Part shown: positions 28,294 to 35,781 of the stretch, in pieces
Layout of the letters: the number at the start of each line of letters is the position of its first letter
Numbering within the stretch: position 1 is the stretch's first letter
Assembly: GCF_001429045.1 (NCBI RefSeq)
Contig: NZ_LMHY01000003.1
Coordinates: 290 to 59,216, forward strand
Reading direction: 5' to 3'
Length of the DNA: 58,927 bases
Origin: Pseudomonas sp. Root71
Lineage (GTDB): Bacteria; Pseudomonadota; Gammaproteobacteria; Pseudomonadales; Pseudomonadaceae
The notes under the pieces: generated by a model
What the model saw: the letters and a program-made list of their open reading frames with translations, nothing else
What the model was told of the DNA's origin: nothing
Databases searched by the model: none
Translations under genes and position numbers: made by a program

Positions 28294-28995
28294 ATGGAAA
28301 AAGTCATCTATCTGCTGTGGCGTGATACCCAAGTCAGTCCTGATACCTTCGCCCATCGCCTGCGCAGCGAGGTCGCCGGGCAATTGCAGGCACTCGGTGC
28401 CCGAGGTGTGCAATTGAACCTGGCCGATGCCGATGTCCAGCCGGCCAGCGGCCTGCGCCAGGAAAACAACCGACCGTTGCCCGATGGCAGCCTGTCACTG
28501 TGGCTGGACAGTGCCAACGGCCCGGCCCGTCGCCCGTTCGACCAATTGATCAGCGCGGCAACCGCGCGCATGGCCGCCTACCTGGTCTGCGAGTCGGTCG
28601 CCATCGCCAATACCCGGTTCCCGGCAACGCCCGGTGAGCGTACCCACGGATTTGCCCAACTGGCCCTGCTGACCCGCCCTCCACGGCTGACCCCCGAGGC
28701 CTGGCTGGACATCTGGCGCAACCATCACACGGCCGTGGCCGTGGACACGCAAGCCAACTTCCAGTACGTGCAAAACCTGGTGGTGTCGGCACTGACCCAC
28801 GGCGCCCCACGGATCGACGCCATCGTCGAGGAATGTTTTCCGCCAGCGGCCATGACCGATCCCATGGCCTTTTTCGATGCGGCGGGCGACGACGCGAAAT
28901 TCCAGCGCAACCTGGCGGCGATGATGGACAGTTGCAGCCGCTTCATCGATTTCGACAAGATCGACGTGCTGCCCACCAGCCAGTACTGCCTGTAG
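28294..28995 (+). CDS. EthD-domain protein
   Basis: This 233-residue protein looks like two EthD/ABM ferredoxin-like modules: the first near residues 1-105 (MEKVIYLLWRDTQVSPDTFAHRLR) and the second near 115-230 (LALLTRPPRLTPEAWLDIWRNHHTAVAVDTQ). EthD proteins are small dimeric alpha-beta barrel proteins found in catabolic clusters; some act as accessory proteins or cyclases/dehydratases, and most are uncharacterised. The ATG at 28294 follows GAGGAG at about 10 bp. It converges with the dehydrogenase gene of the next cluster across a shared hairpin, so it is not in the same transcript. Membership in that pathway is suggested by position only. Confidence 0.8.
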   Translation: MEKVIYLLWRDTQVSPDTFAHRLRSEVAGQLQALGARGVQLNLADADVQPASGLRQENNRPLPDGSLSLWLDSANGPARRPFDQLISAATARMAAYLVCESVAIANTRFPATPGERTHGFAQLALLTRPPRLTPEAWLDIWRNHHTAVAVDTQANFQYVQNLVVSALTHGAPRIDAIVEECFPPAAMTDPMAFFDAAGDDAKFQRNLAAMMDSCSRFIDFDKIDVLPTSQYCL

Positions 28996-29022
28996 GACTG
29001 GGAAATCGTAGCGTGAAGCGTG

Positions 29023-29047
29023 TCAGGGCCCGGCCTCCAGGCCCTGA
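29023..29047. terminator. Hairpin between convergent EthD and dehydrogenase genes
   Basis: TCAGGGCC (29023-29030) pairs perfectly with GGCCCTGA (29040-29047) around a 9-nt loop. It fills most of the 55-bp convergent gap and could serve both directions; neither side has a long T-run. Confidence 0.6.
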
Positions 29048-29050
29048 TGC

Positions 29051-30049
29051 TCAGGCCTGTTTCAAGGCGCCATCGAACGCAGGCGTCAGCCCCGACAACT
29101 CCAGCTTGCGAACAAAGTCGCCAAGGCGCTGCTGCTTGTAGGCGTCTACGTCCATGTCGCGGTAGTCGTAGAAACCCTGGCCATCGCGCAAGCCATTGCG
29201 GCCGTTTTGCATGTTGTCGGCGATTACCTGCGGCGATTCGAAGCGCGGTGACAGCGCACCACTCAGGTAGCGCGAGGCGTAGTAAAGGATGTCGCCGCCG
29301 CCCCAGTCGATGAACTCAAGCAGGCCTAGCACCGAGAAACGTAAACCAAAGCCGACGCGTACCGCCGTGTCGATATCCTCTGCACTGGCCACGCCCTCTT
29401 CCACCATCCGTGCCGCTTCGTTCATGACCAATGCCTGGATGCGCGGCACGATGTAGCCAGCCACCGGGTTGCACACCACGGGCACCTTGCCGATGCGCTT
29501 GAGCAGTTGCAGCAGCCTCTGGACCACCTGCGGGCAGGTCGCATCGCTGCGGCTGACTTCCACCAACGGCATCAGGTACGCGGGATTTAGCCAGTGCGCG
29601 TTCACGAAGCGCTGGGGCTCACTGACCATTTCGCTCAGTTCGGTGACCAGGAAAGTCGAAGTGGTCGAGGCGATGATGGTCGAGGCCGGGACATGCTCGC
29701 TGACCCAGGCGAAGGTCTCCTGCTTGACTGCGATGACTTCCGGCACCGCTTCGAACACCAGGTCGCACTGGCGCAAAACCTCTGCGGCTTGGGATCTGGA
29801 TTGCAGCGTCAACCGGGCTAGCGCGATGTCCGCCTGATGCCCTTCGAGCACACCAAGGCGTACCAGCATCTGCAATTCGCTGTGGATGTTGTTGCGCACA
29901 CGCTCGAAATAGCCGTGCCGCTCATCCTCGGCGCGATCCTTGATATCGATCAGGGTCACCGGCAGGCCCGCATGGATGAATGCCAGGGCAATGCCCTCGC
30001 CCATCCGCCCGGCACCGACCACGCTGACTTGGGGCAGCGCGGCGTTCAT
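29051..30049 (-). CDS. 3-hydroxyacyl-CoA dehydrogenase-like enzyme (carnitine dehydrogenase/lambda-crystallin group)
   Basis: This 332-residue enzyme has a Rossmann motif VVGAGRMGEGIALAFIHAG near residues 10-28. The catalytic region FVNAHWLNPAYLMPLVEVSRSD near 145-167 is the counterpart of the HFFNP block of 3-hydroxyacyl-CoA dehydrogenases. A C-terminal dimerisation domain begins near 195 (GYIVPRIQALVMNEAARMVEEGVAS). Single-domain proteins of this size include L-carnitine and L-gulonate dehydrogenases, which act on free beta-hydroxy acids, so NAD-dependent oxidation of a beta-hydroxy acid or its CoA ester is likely. The start shares one base with the stop of the opine-dehydrogenase-family gene (TGATG), so the two are co-translated. 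Confidence 0.87.
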   Translation of the reverse strand: MNAALPQVSVVGAGRMGEGIALAFIHAGLPVTLIDIKDRAEDERHGYFERVRNNIHSELQMLVRLGVLEGHQADIALARLTLQSRSQAAEVLRQCDLVFEAVPEVIAVKQETFAWVSEHVPASTIIASTTSTFLVTELSEMVSEPQRFVNAHWLNPAYLMPLVEVSRSDATCPQVVQRLLQLLKRIGKVPVVCNPVAGYIVPRIQALVMNEAARMVEEGVASAEDIDTAVRVGFGLRFSVLGLLEFIDWGGGDILYYASRYLSGALSPRFESPQVIADNMQNGRNGLRDGQGFYDYRDMDVDAYKQQRLGDFVRKLELSGLTPAFDGALKQA

Positions 30050-31155
30050 CAGTTGTAGCCCTTGGTCAGCAGCTCGGTCATCTGCGCCCGACTCAGCGTG
30101 GCCAGACCGAGGTTTTCCAGGGTGCGGCCTTCGGCGTAGAGATCACGCGCAGCGACGACCGAGGCAATGCTCAGCAGGCCTTGCGCAACCGGAGTCGGCA
30201 CACCGGCCCAGCGACCGACGGACACCAGGAAGGACAGGCCCAGGCGGGTGTCTTCGAGCATGTAGCGATGCTTCTGCAGGTCGATGTCTTCGCGCCAGTC
30301 GCCGCTGTCGGTCAGCTTGCCATGGGCACCGCGACCGTACATCCACTCGTCGCCTTCAGTGGTGTTGTAGTGGTCGGACAGCGGGAAATGCGGCGCGCCG
30401 TAGGTCAGTGCTTCGCGCACGGCCATGCGCTCGGCATCGAGCTGGTTGGTCACGCGGCGAATTGACGGTTGGGTGCCTTCGTTGTGAATGTCCCAGGCCT
30501 CGAAATGCTCCAGTGGACCTGCGTTCATCATGATCAGCGGCGGGTGGATGATGGGGCCTGCGTTCATCAACGCACCGCTCAGGGCGTCTTCAATCGGCTC
30601 GACGCTCGGGTAGGCTTCACGCAGCACCGCGAAAGCATGCTCGGACAGGTTGCTGGGCAATACCCCGGTCGGCAGGCGGGTAGCATAGCCGCTGATCACC
30701 AGGTCGCTGGCGCCGTGTTTGCGTACCAGGTACGGCAGCGTACCGGTTTCTGCGAAGGCGACCTTGCTGCGGTTGCCCGCATCGGCCATGGCCTTGGCGA
30801 ACACGAAGCTGCCGAAGGTGCCCGGCGGCAGGAACACCACCTGACCGTCGTGCAGGTGCGGCGCAACATGTTTGGCCAGGTCTTCGTGGGAGGTCGACGG
30901 CAGCGGGATGATCACCAATTGTGCGTCGGCCAGGGCTTCGGCCAGGTCGTCGCTGAACGAGAGCTTGTCGCCCTGCTGGCCGACGGACAATTTGCGAGTG
31001 CCCTTGTAGTCCTTGATGGTCAGGCTGCCGATGGCCAGCAGTTCCTTGAGCGCGGCGCCGTCTCGACGCCACAGGCGGGTCTGGTGGCCCTTTTCAGCCA
31101 TTTCGACAGCAGCGGCGTAACAGCCGTGACCACCACCCAGCACAGTAATATTCAT
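30049..31155 (-). CDS. NAD/NADP octopine/nopaline dehydrogenase-family enzyme
   Basis: This 368-residue protein has an N-terminal Rossmann domain (MNITVLGGGHGCYAAAVEMAEKGH). A C-terminal octopine-dehydrogenase domain begins near residue 175, with the catalytic-His region ALMNAGPIIHPPLIMMNAG near 205-225. Family members make or split opines, secondary amines joining an amino acid and a keto acid; several bacterial homologues have unknown substrates. The start MNIT at 31155 has AGGAG 8 bp upstream, and the longer frame to 31206 has none. A candidate AraC operator and -10 lie just upstream (31184-31246), so this gene and the coupled dehydrogenase have their own regulated promoter. Splitting of an opine-like compound followed by beta-oxidation-type steps is one inferred route. 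Confidence 0.85.
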   Translation of the reverse strand: MNITVLGGGHGCYAAAVEMAEKGHQTRLWRRDGAALKELLAIGSLTIKDYKGTRKLSVGQQGDKLSFSDDLAEALADAQLVIIPLPSTSHEDLAKHVAPHLHDGQVVFLPPGTFGSFVFAKAMADAGNRSKVAFAETGTLPYLVRKHGASDLVISGYATRLPTGVLPSNLSEHAFAVLREAYPSVEPIEDALSGALMNAGPIIHPPLIMMNAGPLEHFEAWDIHNEGTQPSIRRVTNQLDAERMAVREALTYGAPHFPLSDHYNTTEGDEWMYGRGAHGKLTDSGDWREDIDLQKHRYMLEDTRLGLSFLVSVGRWAGVPTPVAQGLLSIASVVAARDLYAEGRTLENLGLATLSRAQMTELLTKGYN

Positions 31156-31183
31156 GCAGATACTCCTTTTTGTCAGAGACTCG

Positions 31184-31246
31184 ATCCTATCGAGCCGCAC
31201 CGCCACGGACTCATCCGATTGCGCAGCCGAATGACGGATTGCGCAG
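31184..31246 (-). promoter_or_regulatory. Candidate AraC-type operator and promoter for the opine-dehydrogenase-family gene
   Basis: On the minus strand CTGCGCAAT occurs twice, starting at 31246 and 31226, exactly 20 bp apart in direct orientation. The last base is 31218. After 28 bp comes TAGGAT (31189-31184), a plausible -10. The site at 35501-35563 before the porin gene has the same half-sites, the same 20-bp period and the same 28-bp gap. Direct half-sites beside the -35 position are typical of AraC-family activators; the protein encoded at 31252-32226 is the natural candidate. Confidence 0.65.
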
Positions 31247-31251
31247 GAGTC

Positions 31252-32226
31252 TCAATGCTTGCGCCGCCGCAGGGTGTCCGACGGCAGGCAACCATAGCGC
31301 TGCCGGTAGGCGCTGGAAAAATGCCCGAAGCTGTTGATGCCATGACGCAACAGGATATCGGTGACGGTCTCGCCGGCCCTGCCCTGTTTGAGCGATTCGT
31401 GGATCACCGCCAGGCGACGGTCGCGGATGTACTCGACCGGCGCCTGCTGGAGGAACTGGTTGAAGCCGTTCTGCAAGGTGCGCACCGAGACGCCACACAG
31501 TTCGCTCAGGGTCGTCAGGCTGATCGGTTCGTCGAGGTGTTCCTCGATGTAGTCACGGGCCTTTTTCACGTGGTGCGGCAGCGGCGCGCGCGAGTCGATC
31601 AACAGATCCGCCGAGTAGTTGTGCGGCAGCTGAGTGAGCAGCAACTGCATCAGGTATTCGGACAGGCCGCTAGCCAGGCGCGAACCGTCAACGCCGCTGC
31701 CGTACAGCCGGCAAATGTAGTCCAGGGTGTGATAGAGGCTGACGACCCCGACGCCCAGGTGGTCGACGCTGACATCAAAGATCACCGACTGTCGCAGGCT
31801 GCGGCCAAGCAGGCGTTGCAGTTGCGTCTCCAGGGCATCACGGTCGACGCGCAGGATCAGGTTGCGGCACTCGCCATCGGTGACGATGCGGCTTTGCGCG
31901 AACGGCGAGGAAACGCTCAGGTAGCCCGACTGCATCGCCGCGCTGCGCCGCCCGTGGGCCACTTCGCAATGCCCCTGCAAGGTGATGCGAAACAGGTACT
32001 GATCGGCAATGTCGCCGATGGTGATCTCCACCGGCGCGCCATAGCGCAGGTCGAGCAGTGCCGAATCGCCGAAGAATACGCCGTTGAGCCGGGTGTGGAT
32101 CGGCTCGTCACACAGCACGTTGAAGCTGTGGGGGCACAGGTATTGGCTGACCTTGTCCTTGATCTCGCGGTAATCGGCCGAGCTGAGCAGGCTGTGCCGT
32201 TCAAGCAGGTGTACGTCATTCAACAT
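31252..32226 (-). CDS. AraC-family transcriptional activator of the opine/EthD cluster
   Basis: This 324-residue protein has an N-terminal cupin-like sensing domain at about residues 1-195. A C-terminal double HTH lies near 215-320 (ARDYIEEHLDEPISLTTLSELCGVSVRTLQNGFNQFLQQAPVEYIRDRRL, then VTDILLRHGINSFGHFSSAYRQRYGCLPSDTLRR). The ATG at 32226 follows AGGAG at about 9 bp; a TTG one codon earlier is less likely. It sits between the MFS gene and the opine-dehydrogenase-family gene on the same strand. Two matching direct-repeat sites, upstream of the enzyme genes and upstream of the porin/MFS genes, fit it as the local activator. The effector is unknown. Confidence 0.93.
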   Translation of the reverse strand: MLNDVHLLERHSLLSSADYREIKDKVSQYLCPHSFNVLCDEPIHTRLNGVFFGDSALLDLRYGAPVEITIGDIADQYLFRITLQGHCEVAHGRRSAAMQSGYLSVSSPFAQSRIVTDGECRNLILRVDRDALETQLQRLLGRSLRQSVIFDVSVDHLGVGVVSLYHTLDYICRLYGSGVDGSRLASGLSEYLMQLLLTQLPHNYSADLLIDSRAPLPHHVKKARDYIEEHLDEPISLTTLSELCGVSVRTLQNGFNQFLQQAPVEYIRDRRLAVIHESLKQGRAGETVTDILLRHGINSFGHFSSAYRQRYGCLPSDTLRRRKH

Positions 32227-32253
32227 CAAGGGTTCTCCTGACCTGGAGCACCT

Positions 32254-32285
32254 CGGCCCCGCTCCCTTTAACAGGAGCGAGGCCG
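32254..32285 (-). terminator. Hairpin after the MFS gene
   Basis: CGGCCCCGCTCC (32254-32265) pairs with GGAGCGAGGCCG (32274-32285) with one mismatch around an 8-nt loop. It lies between the MFS stop and the AraC start on the minus strand. There is no T-run, so partial termination is the likely effect. Confidence 0.6.
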
Positions 32286-32311
32286 GGGCGCCGATCGTGG
32301 ACTATGACCAA

Positions 32312-33673
32312 TCAGGCCCGGGTCGGGTGCTCACGGGCATAGCTTTCGCGGAAATGACGGCAACCACGCCACAGTAGAAGTACGGTCAATGCCGAGGCGC
32401 CGGCGATCACCAGCGACATCGACGAGCCGACTGCCGCAGGCGATCCGAAGTAGCGGTCGGTCAACAGCGCCACCAGCGTGGTGCCCAGGCCCAACCCCAG
32501 CAGGTTGCTGATCAGCAGGAACACCGCCGATACCTGCGCACGTACCTGGTTCGGCGCGAGGATCTGCATCGCTGCCGTGGACGCCGGCATCGGGAACGAA
32601 GCGAAGAACATCGCCGGCACCAACAGGGTCACCGACAGCCAAAGTTGATCGACTTGCGAGAACAGCACGGCCGGCACCGCCATGCCGAGGGCACCGATGA
32701 CGCCAGTGCGCATGGCAGCGTCCTGATGACCTTTCTTGGCCAGGTAGTCGGTGAGCCATCCACCGAACAGCACCCCGGCGGTGTTGGCCACCAACAGCAC
32801 GGTGCCGAGCATGTAGCCAGCCTCCATCGGCGACAGGCCAAACTTGCGGATGTACAGCGCCGGGCTCCAGCTCATCAAGCAGAACAGGGCCATGGCGTAG
32901 AACGAAAAGCCCAGGTAATGGCAGGTGAAAGTGGCACGGTGGCGGCCAAGGAAGCGCAAGCCATCGCTCATCGCGACCTTCTTCGCCCGACCCTGCGCAT
33001 CGACCTGCAGGCCTTTGCGCGCCGGATCGCGCACGGTGAGCCAGATCAACAGGCCGACCACGATGCCGGGCAGGCCGACAATGAAGAACGCCAGCTGCCA
33101 GGCCTTCATCGCGCCGAGAACGGCGACCTCAATGGTGTTCATGTCCTTGAGCATCGCGATCACATAGCCGCCCACCAGGAAGGCCAGGCCACCACCGACG
33201 AACGAGCCGATCGAGTAGATGCCCACGGCGCGGCCGAGTTTCTCCTTGGGGAACATGTCGCTGAACATCGAATAGGCCGAGGGCGACAGGGCCGCTTCGC
33301 CGACGCCAACGCCAATGCGGGCGAGGAACATGTGCAGGAAGTTCTTGCTCAGGCCGCAGGCCGCCGTCGCCAGGCTCCAGAACACCACGCCGACGGCGAT
33401 GATCTTCGGCCGGGAGAAGCGGTCGGCCAGATAGGCGATGGGCATGCCCATGAACGCATAGAACAACGAAAAGGCCAGCCCGTGCAGCAAGCTGAACTGG
33501 GTGTCGCTGATCTGCAGGTCGGCTTTGATCGGCTCGATCATCAGCGCCAGGATCTGCCGATCCACAAATGAAAAGATGTAGGCGATCATGCACAAGCCGA
33601 CCACGTACCACTCGTAAATGTAGGTTTTCTTCTTCTGCTGCTGCAGGACCGCGTTATCGACCTGGATATTCAC
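32312..33673 (-). CDS. MFS transporter
   Basis: This 453-residue protein has twelve predicted helices. The helix 1 region reads YVVGLCMIAYIFSFVDRQILALMIEPIKADL, the loop 2-3 signature is YLADRFSRPKIIAVGVVFWS, and RIGVGVGEAALSPSAYSMFSDMFP follows. These motifs belong to the spinster-like/anion-proton symporter branch that imports organic acids. GTG at 33673 was chosen because AGAGGAG lies 9 bp upstream; the ATG at 33703 overlaps the stop of a 28-codon leader ORF and has no ribosome site, and longer frames are poorer. It is the inner-membrane partner of the porin encoded just upstream. The substrate is unknown. Confidence 0.9.
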   Translation of the reverse strand: MNIQVDNAVLQQQKKKTYIYEWYVVGLCMIAYIFSFVDRQILALMIEPIKADLQISDTQFSLLHGLAFSLFYAFMGMPIAYLADRFSRPKIIAVGVVFWSLATAACGLSKNFLHMFLARIGVGVGEAALSPSAYSMFSDMFPKEKLGRAVGIYSIGSFVGGGLAFLVGGYVIAMLKDMNTIEVAVLGAMKAWQLAFFIVGLPGIVVGLLIWLTVRDPARKGLQVDAQGRAKKVAMSDGLRFLGRHRATFTCHYLGFSFYAMALFCLMSWSPALYIRKFGLSPMEAGYMLGTVLLVANTAGVLFGGWLTDYLAKKGHQDAAMRTGVIGALGMAVPAVLFSQVDQLWLSVTLLVPAMFFASFPMPASTAAMQILAPNQVRAQVSAVFLLISNLLGLGLGTTLVALLTDRYFGSPAAVGSSMSLVIAGASALTVLLLWRGCRHFRESYAREHPTRA

Positions 33674-33699
33674 TAGTGTTTGCTCCTCTTGGAATCCGC

Positions 33700-33786
33700 T
33701 CATGCGCGCAGCGCGCCGGGTGACGGTGCACAGCACACCGACTGGGAAGTTGCGGGGCAGATGCAAAGGACAAAGGGTTCGAACAT
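33700..33786 (-). CDS. Candidate 28-aa leader peptide before the MFS gene
   Basis: ATG at 33786 follows AAGAGG at a normal distance and opens exactly 28 codons, ending 27 bp before the MFS GTG. The peptide begins MFEPFVLCI. Its leader (CCCCATAACAATAAGAGGCCTGACC) and first codons closely match a second 28-codon ORF at 35148-35234 before the porin gene; the 3' halves of the peptides differ. AACAATAA (33798-33805, minus strand) matches the Hfq/Crc motif. The peptide is Cys- and Pro-rich (four Cys). A translated leader coupling catabolite repression to transporter synthesis is the working idea. Confidence 0.5.
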   Translation of the reverse strand: MFEPFVLCICPATSQSVCCAPSPGALRA

Positions 33787-33833
33787 GGTCAGGCCTCTTA
33801 TTGTTATGGGGTCAATCCCTGGGTGGACCGGGC

Positions 33834-35084
33834 TTACCAGAACTTCCAGGTGTAGGTCGTGGCGACACGGAATTCGTTGTAGTCGTAGCCGTACTTCTGT
33901 TTCACGTCGATGTTGCGCAGGTCCAGCCCCAGGCCTTGCAGCGCTCCGCTCTGGACCACGTAGCTGAGCCCCAGGAAGCGTTCGCTTTCCTGGTTGTCGC
34001 TCAGGTTGTTGCCTCGGTCCCAGTTGGTACCCTTGATGTAGCGGGTGTAGAGCTTGAGCCCCGGCATGCCCATCCCGGCAAAGTCATAGCTGTAGCGCGC
34101 GCCCCAGGACTTTTCATCCGGGCGGACAAACCCCAGGGACGACCAGTGCACCAGGTAAGGTTGCGGGATATAACCGTTCATCGTCGGGAACACGCTGTCA
34201 CCAAGCATGCGCTGGTAACTGAGGCCAAACATGTGCGCGCCTTTGAGCAAAGTGAACAAGCCACCGTAGGAACGGTTGTCGATCTCACCGTTCAAGGCAT
34301 TGCCATCTTCATTGTTATTGAAGTAGCGCAAGTCGGTTTTAAGTTTGTAGCCATTACCCAGGTCAGCCATATGCATCAGGCCAAAATAGTGTTGCTGATA
34401 AATATCGTGCAACACGCCGTAGAAATAACTGGCTTGCAGGTTCTTGGTAATGTCGTAAGTTGCGCCGCCGAAATCCAGGCCGTCACTGTCGAGATTATCG
34501 GTGGAGCCAAACTTGTACAGTTTCTCGTGGTTGGAAGATTCCCGCGTCACGGCAGACCAGAACCGGCCACCGGTCATCGTCAACCCGTCGACTTCCCTGG
34601 ACTCGACCACAGCCCCTTGATAGATCGTATCCAGTTGCCGGCTGGTGTCATCGTACGCCACCGGCAATTGTGGGCGAAGGTCACCCACCTTCAGCTCGGT
34701 CTTGCTGTAGCGCATCTTGAAGGTTGCACCGGCGCGACTGTAGTCATCGGCCGTCTGCTGGTCACGGACGCTGTAGGGCAGCGAACCGTCGTTGCCCGAC
34801 GAATCCAGGCGCACGGCGTACTGCGCATCCACATCAAGGCCGATGGCCAGGGCCGTGTCGGTATAACCGGACGTAAACTGCGCATCGAAACCCTGAGACC
34901 AACTATGCACTTCAGAAACCGGCGCGTTGTTATTGGTGTAGTTACGGTGCAAGTAGAAGTTGCGCGTATCCACTTTCAAGTGACTGTCATCGACAACATC
35001 GGCATAGACTGCCAATGGTGAACAGATCATTCCCAACACGCCGGCAATACCGAGCCCACGGCAAGATTGTTTTACCTGATACAT
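33834..35084 (-). CDS. OprD-family outer-membrane porin (second)
   Basis: This 416-residue protein is the same length as the porin at 4297-5547 but clearly diverged. The signal peptide ends AVYA-DVV near residue 29, the OprD opening is DDSHLKVDTRNFYLHRNYTNNN, and the C-terminus is the aromatic YTWKFW. Conserved OprD blocks include GLMHMADLGNGYKLKTDLRYFNN and GARYSYDFAGMGMPGLKLYTRYIKG. It is the first transporter gene of the minus-strand unit porin, small ORF, MFS, AraC. The promoter, a matching AraC-type operator and another 28-codon leader ORF lie in the 700 bp upstream. It probably admits the substrate of the opine/EthD cluster. Confidence 0.92.
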   Translation of the reverse strand: MYQVKQSCRGLGIAGVLGMICSPLAVYADVVDDSHLKVDTRNFYLHRNYTNNNAPVSEVHSWSQGFDAQFTSGYTDTALAIGLDVDAQYAVRLDSSGNDGSLPYSVRDQQTADDYSRAGATFKMRYSKTELKVGDLRPQLPVAYDDTSRQLDTIYQGAVVESREVDGLTMTGGRFWSAVTRESSNHEKLYKFGSTDNLDSDGLDFGGATYDITKNLQASYFYGVLHDIYQQHYFGLMHMADLGNGYKLKTDLRYFNNNEDGNALNGEIDNRSYGGLFTLLKGAHMFGLSYQRMLGDSVFPTMNGYIPQPYLVHWSSLGFVRPDEKSWGARYSYDFAGMGMPGLKLYTRYIKGTNWDRGNNLSDNQESERFLGLSYVVQSGALQGLGLDLRNIDVKQKYGYDYNEFRVATTYTWKFW

Positions 35085-35147
35085 CTAACTTCTCCACACT
35101 TGTATGTGCTGGGCACTGTATTTATAGGAGCAGATTCGAACTGAAAA

Positions 35148-35234
35148 TTAAAAATGCCGGCAGCCGAACACCGAGCCTTCTTGCGCAGGAAGGCGGATTG
35201 CATCAGGGATATAGAGAACGATGGGTTCGAGCAT
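35148..35234 (-). CDS. Candidate 28-aa leader peptide before the porin gene
   Basis: ATG at 35234 opens 28 codons, the same length as the ORF at 33700-33786, and begins MLEPIVLYI. The 5' leader (CCCCATAACAACAATAGGCCTGACA) is nearly the same as that of the other ORF. AACAACAA (35246-35253, minus strand) is a good Hfq/Crc motif. It ends 63 bp before the porin start. The same frame stays open upstream, but the duplicated leader points to this start. No known peptide family is recognised. Confidence 0.5.
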   Translation of the reverse strand: MLEPIVLYIPDAIRLPAQEGSVFGCRHF

Positions 35235-35500
35235 TGTCAGGCCTATTGTTGTTATGGGGGTAAAACGCCAGGCGGGCTCAATGGAACAGTCCGCCACGAC
35301 GACACGCCTCTTGTCTAACCAAGGTAAGTCAGCAGGCGCCGCGCCGATATCGAGATGAACAGCATCCTCTGGGGGGAAATCTTCAACCCGGCTAAAGGTT
35401 TCCCTTAGTCGACTCAAAAGCGCAGGGCCCACAGTGGGCGATGGCAAGCCTGTATTGCATAAGCCTTCCTTTAGCGAGGTCTTGTTGCTGAATGGACCCT

Positions 35501-35563
35501 AAACTAGCGATTGCACTGCCCGCCAACCTCCCCGATTGCGCAGGCGACTCTCCAATTGCGCAG
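35501..35563 (-). promoter_or_regulatory. Candidate AraC-type operator and promoter for the porin/MFS unit
   Basis: CTGCGCAAT direct repeats on the minus strand start at 35563 and 35543, 20 bp apart. After 28 bp comes TAGTTT (35506-35501) as the -10. The geometry is identical to 31184-31246. The transcript would carry a leader of about 260 nt before the 28-codon ORF; nothing else convincing is seen in 35255-35500. Confidence 0.65.
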
Positions 35564-35627
35564 TCAGATGCAGACCGGCCGGGTACTGCAGCCCGCGAGC
35601 AACTTTGTTCGTTCTCCTCCTCTCCAG

Positions 35628-35722
35628 CGTCCCAATATGCGAAGAAACTGTCCCGCCATGCCCATGACATTGCGCCCTGGACACCTACTATTGGACCTGC
35701 ATCCCTGCCCCACTGGCAGGGA
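35628..35722 (+). promoter_or_regulatory. Promoter module for the TauD operon: two-half-site operator, -35/-10, leader hairpin
   Basis: The operator covers 35628-35654 (CGTCCC then TGTCCC, half-sites 21 bp apart). After 31 bp comes TACTAT (35686-35691) as the -10, with ATGACA at 35664-35669 as a fair -35 at 16 bp. The leader has a perfect 8-bp hairpin TCCCTGCC/GGCAGGGA (35702-35722). The whole module is homologous to 41518-41615 upstream of the second AraC gene. The operator half-sites also occur at 40347-40373 and 44572-44598. Confidence 0.7.
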
Positions 35723-35781
35723 CCCGCTACCTATACCGGATGTGCACAGCGCACCCGGACAAGCACGGATTGGAGACAACA

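Noticed and set aside
30469..32241. A 590-codon open frame on the + strand
   Set aside because: Antisense to the AraC and opine-dehydrogenase-family genes; Gln/His/Val-rich shadow composition.
35170..35210. A third CTGCGCAAT-type operator around TTGCGCAGG at 35181
   Set aside because: Only one half-site is good. The second lies at the wrong distance (17 bp) and the position is inside the 28-codon ORF.
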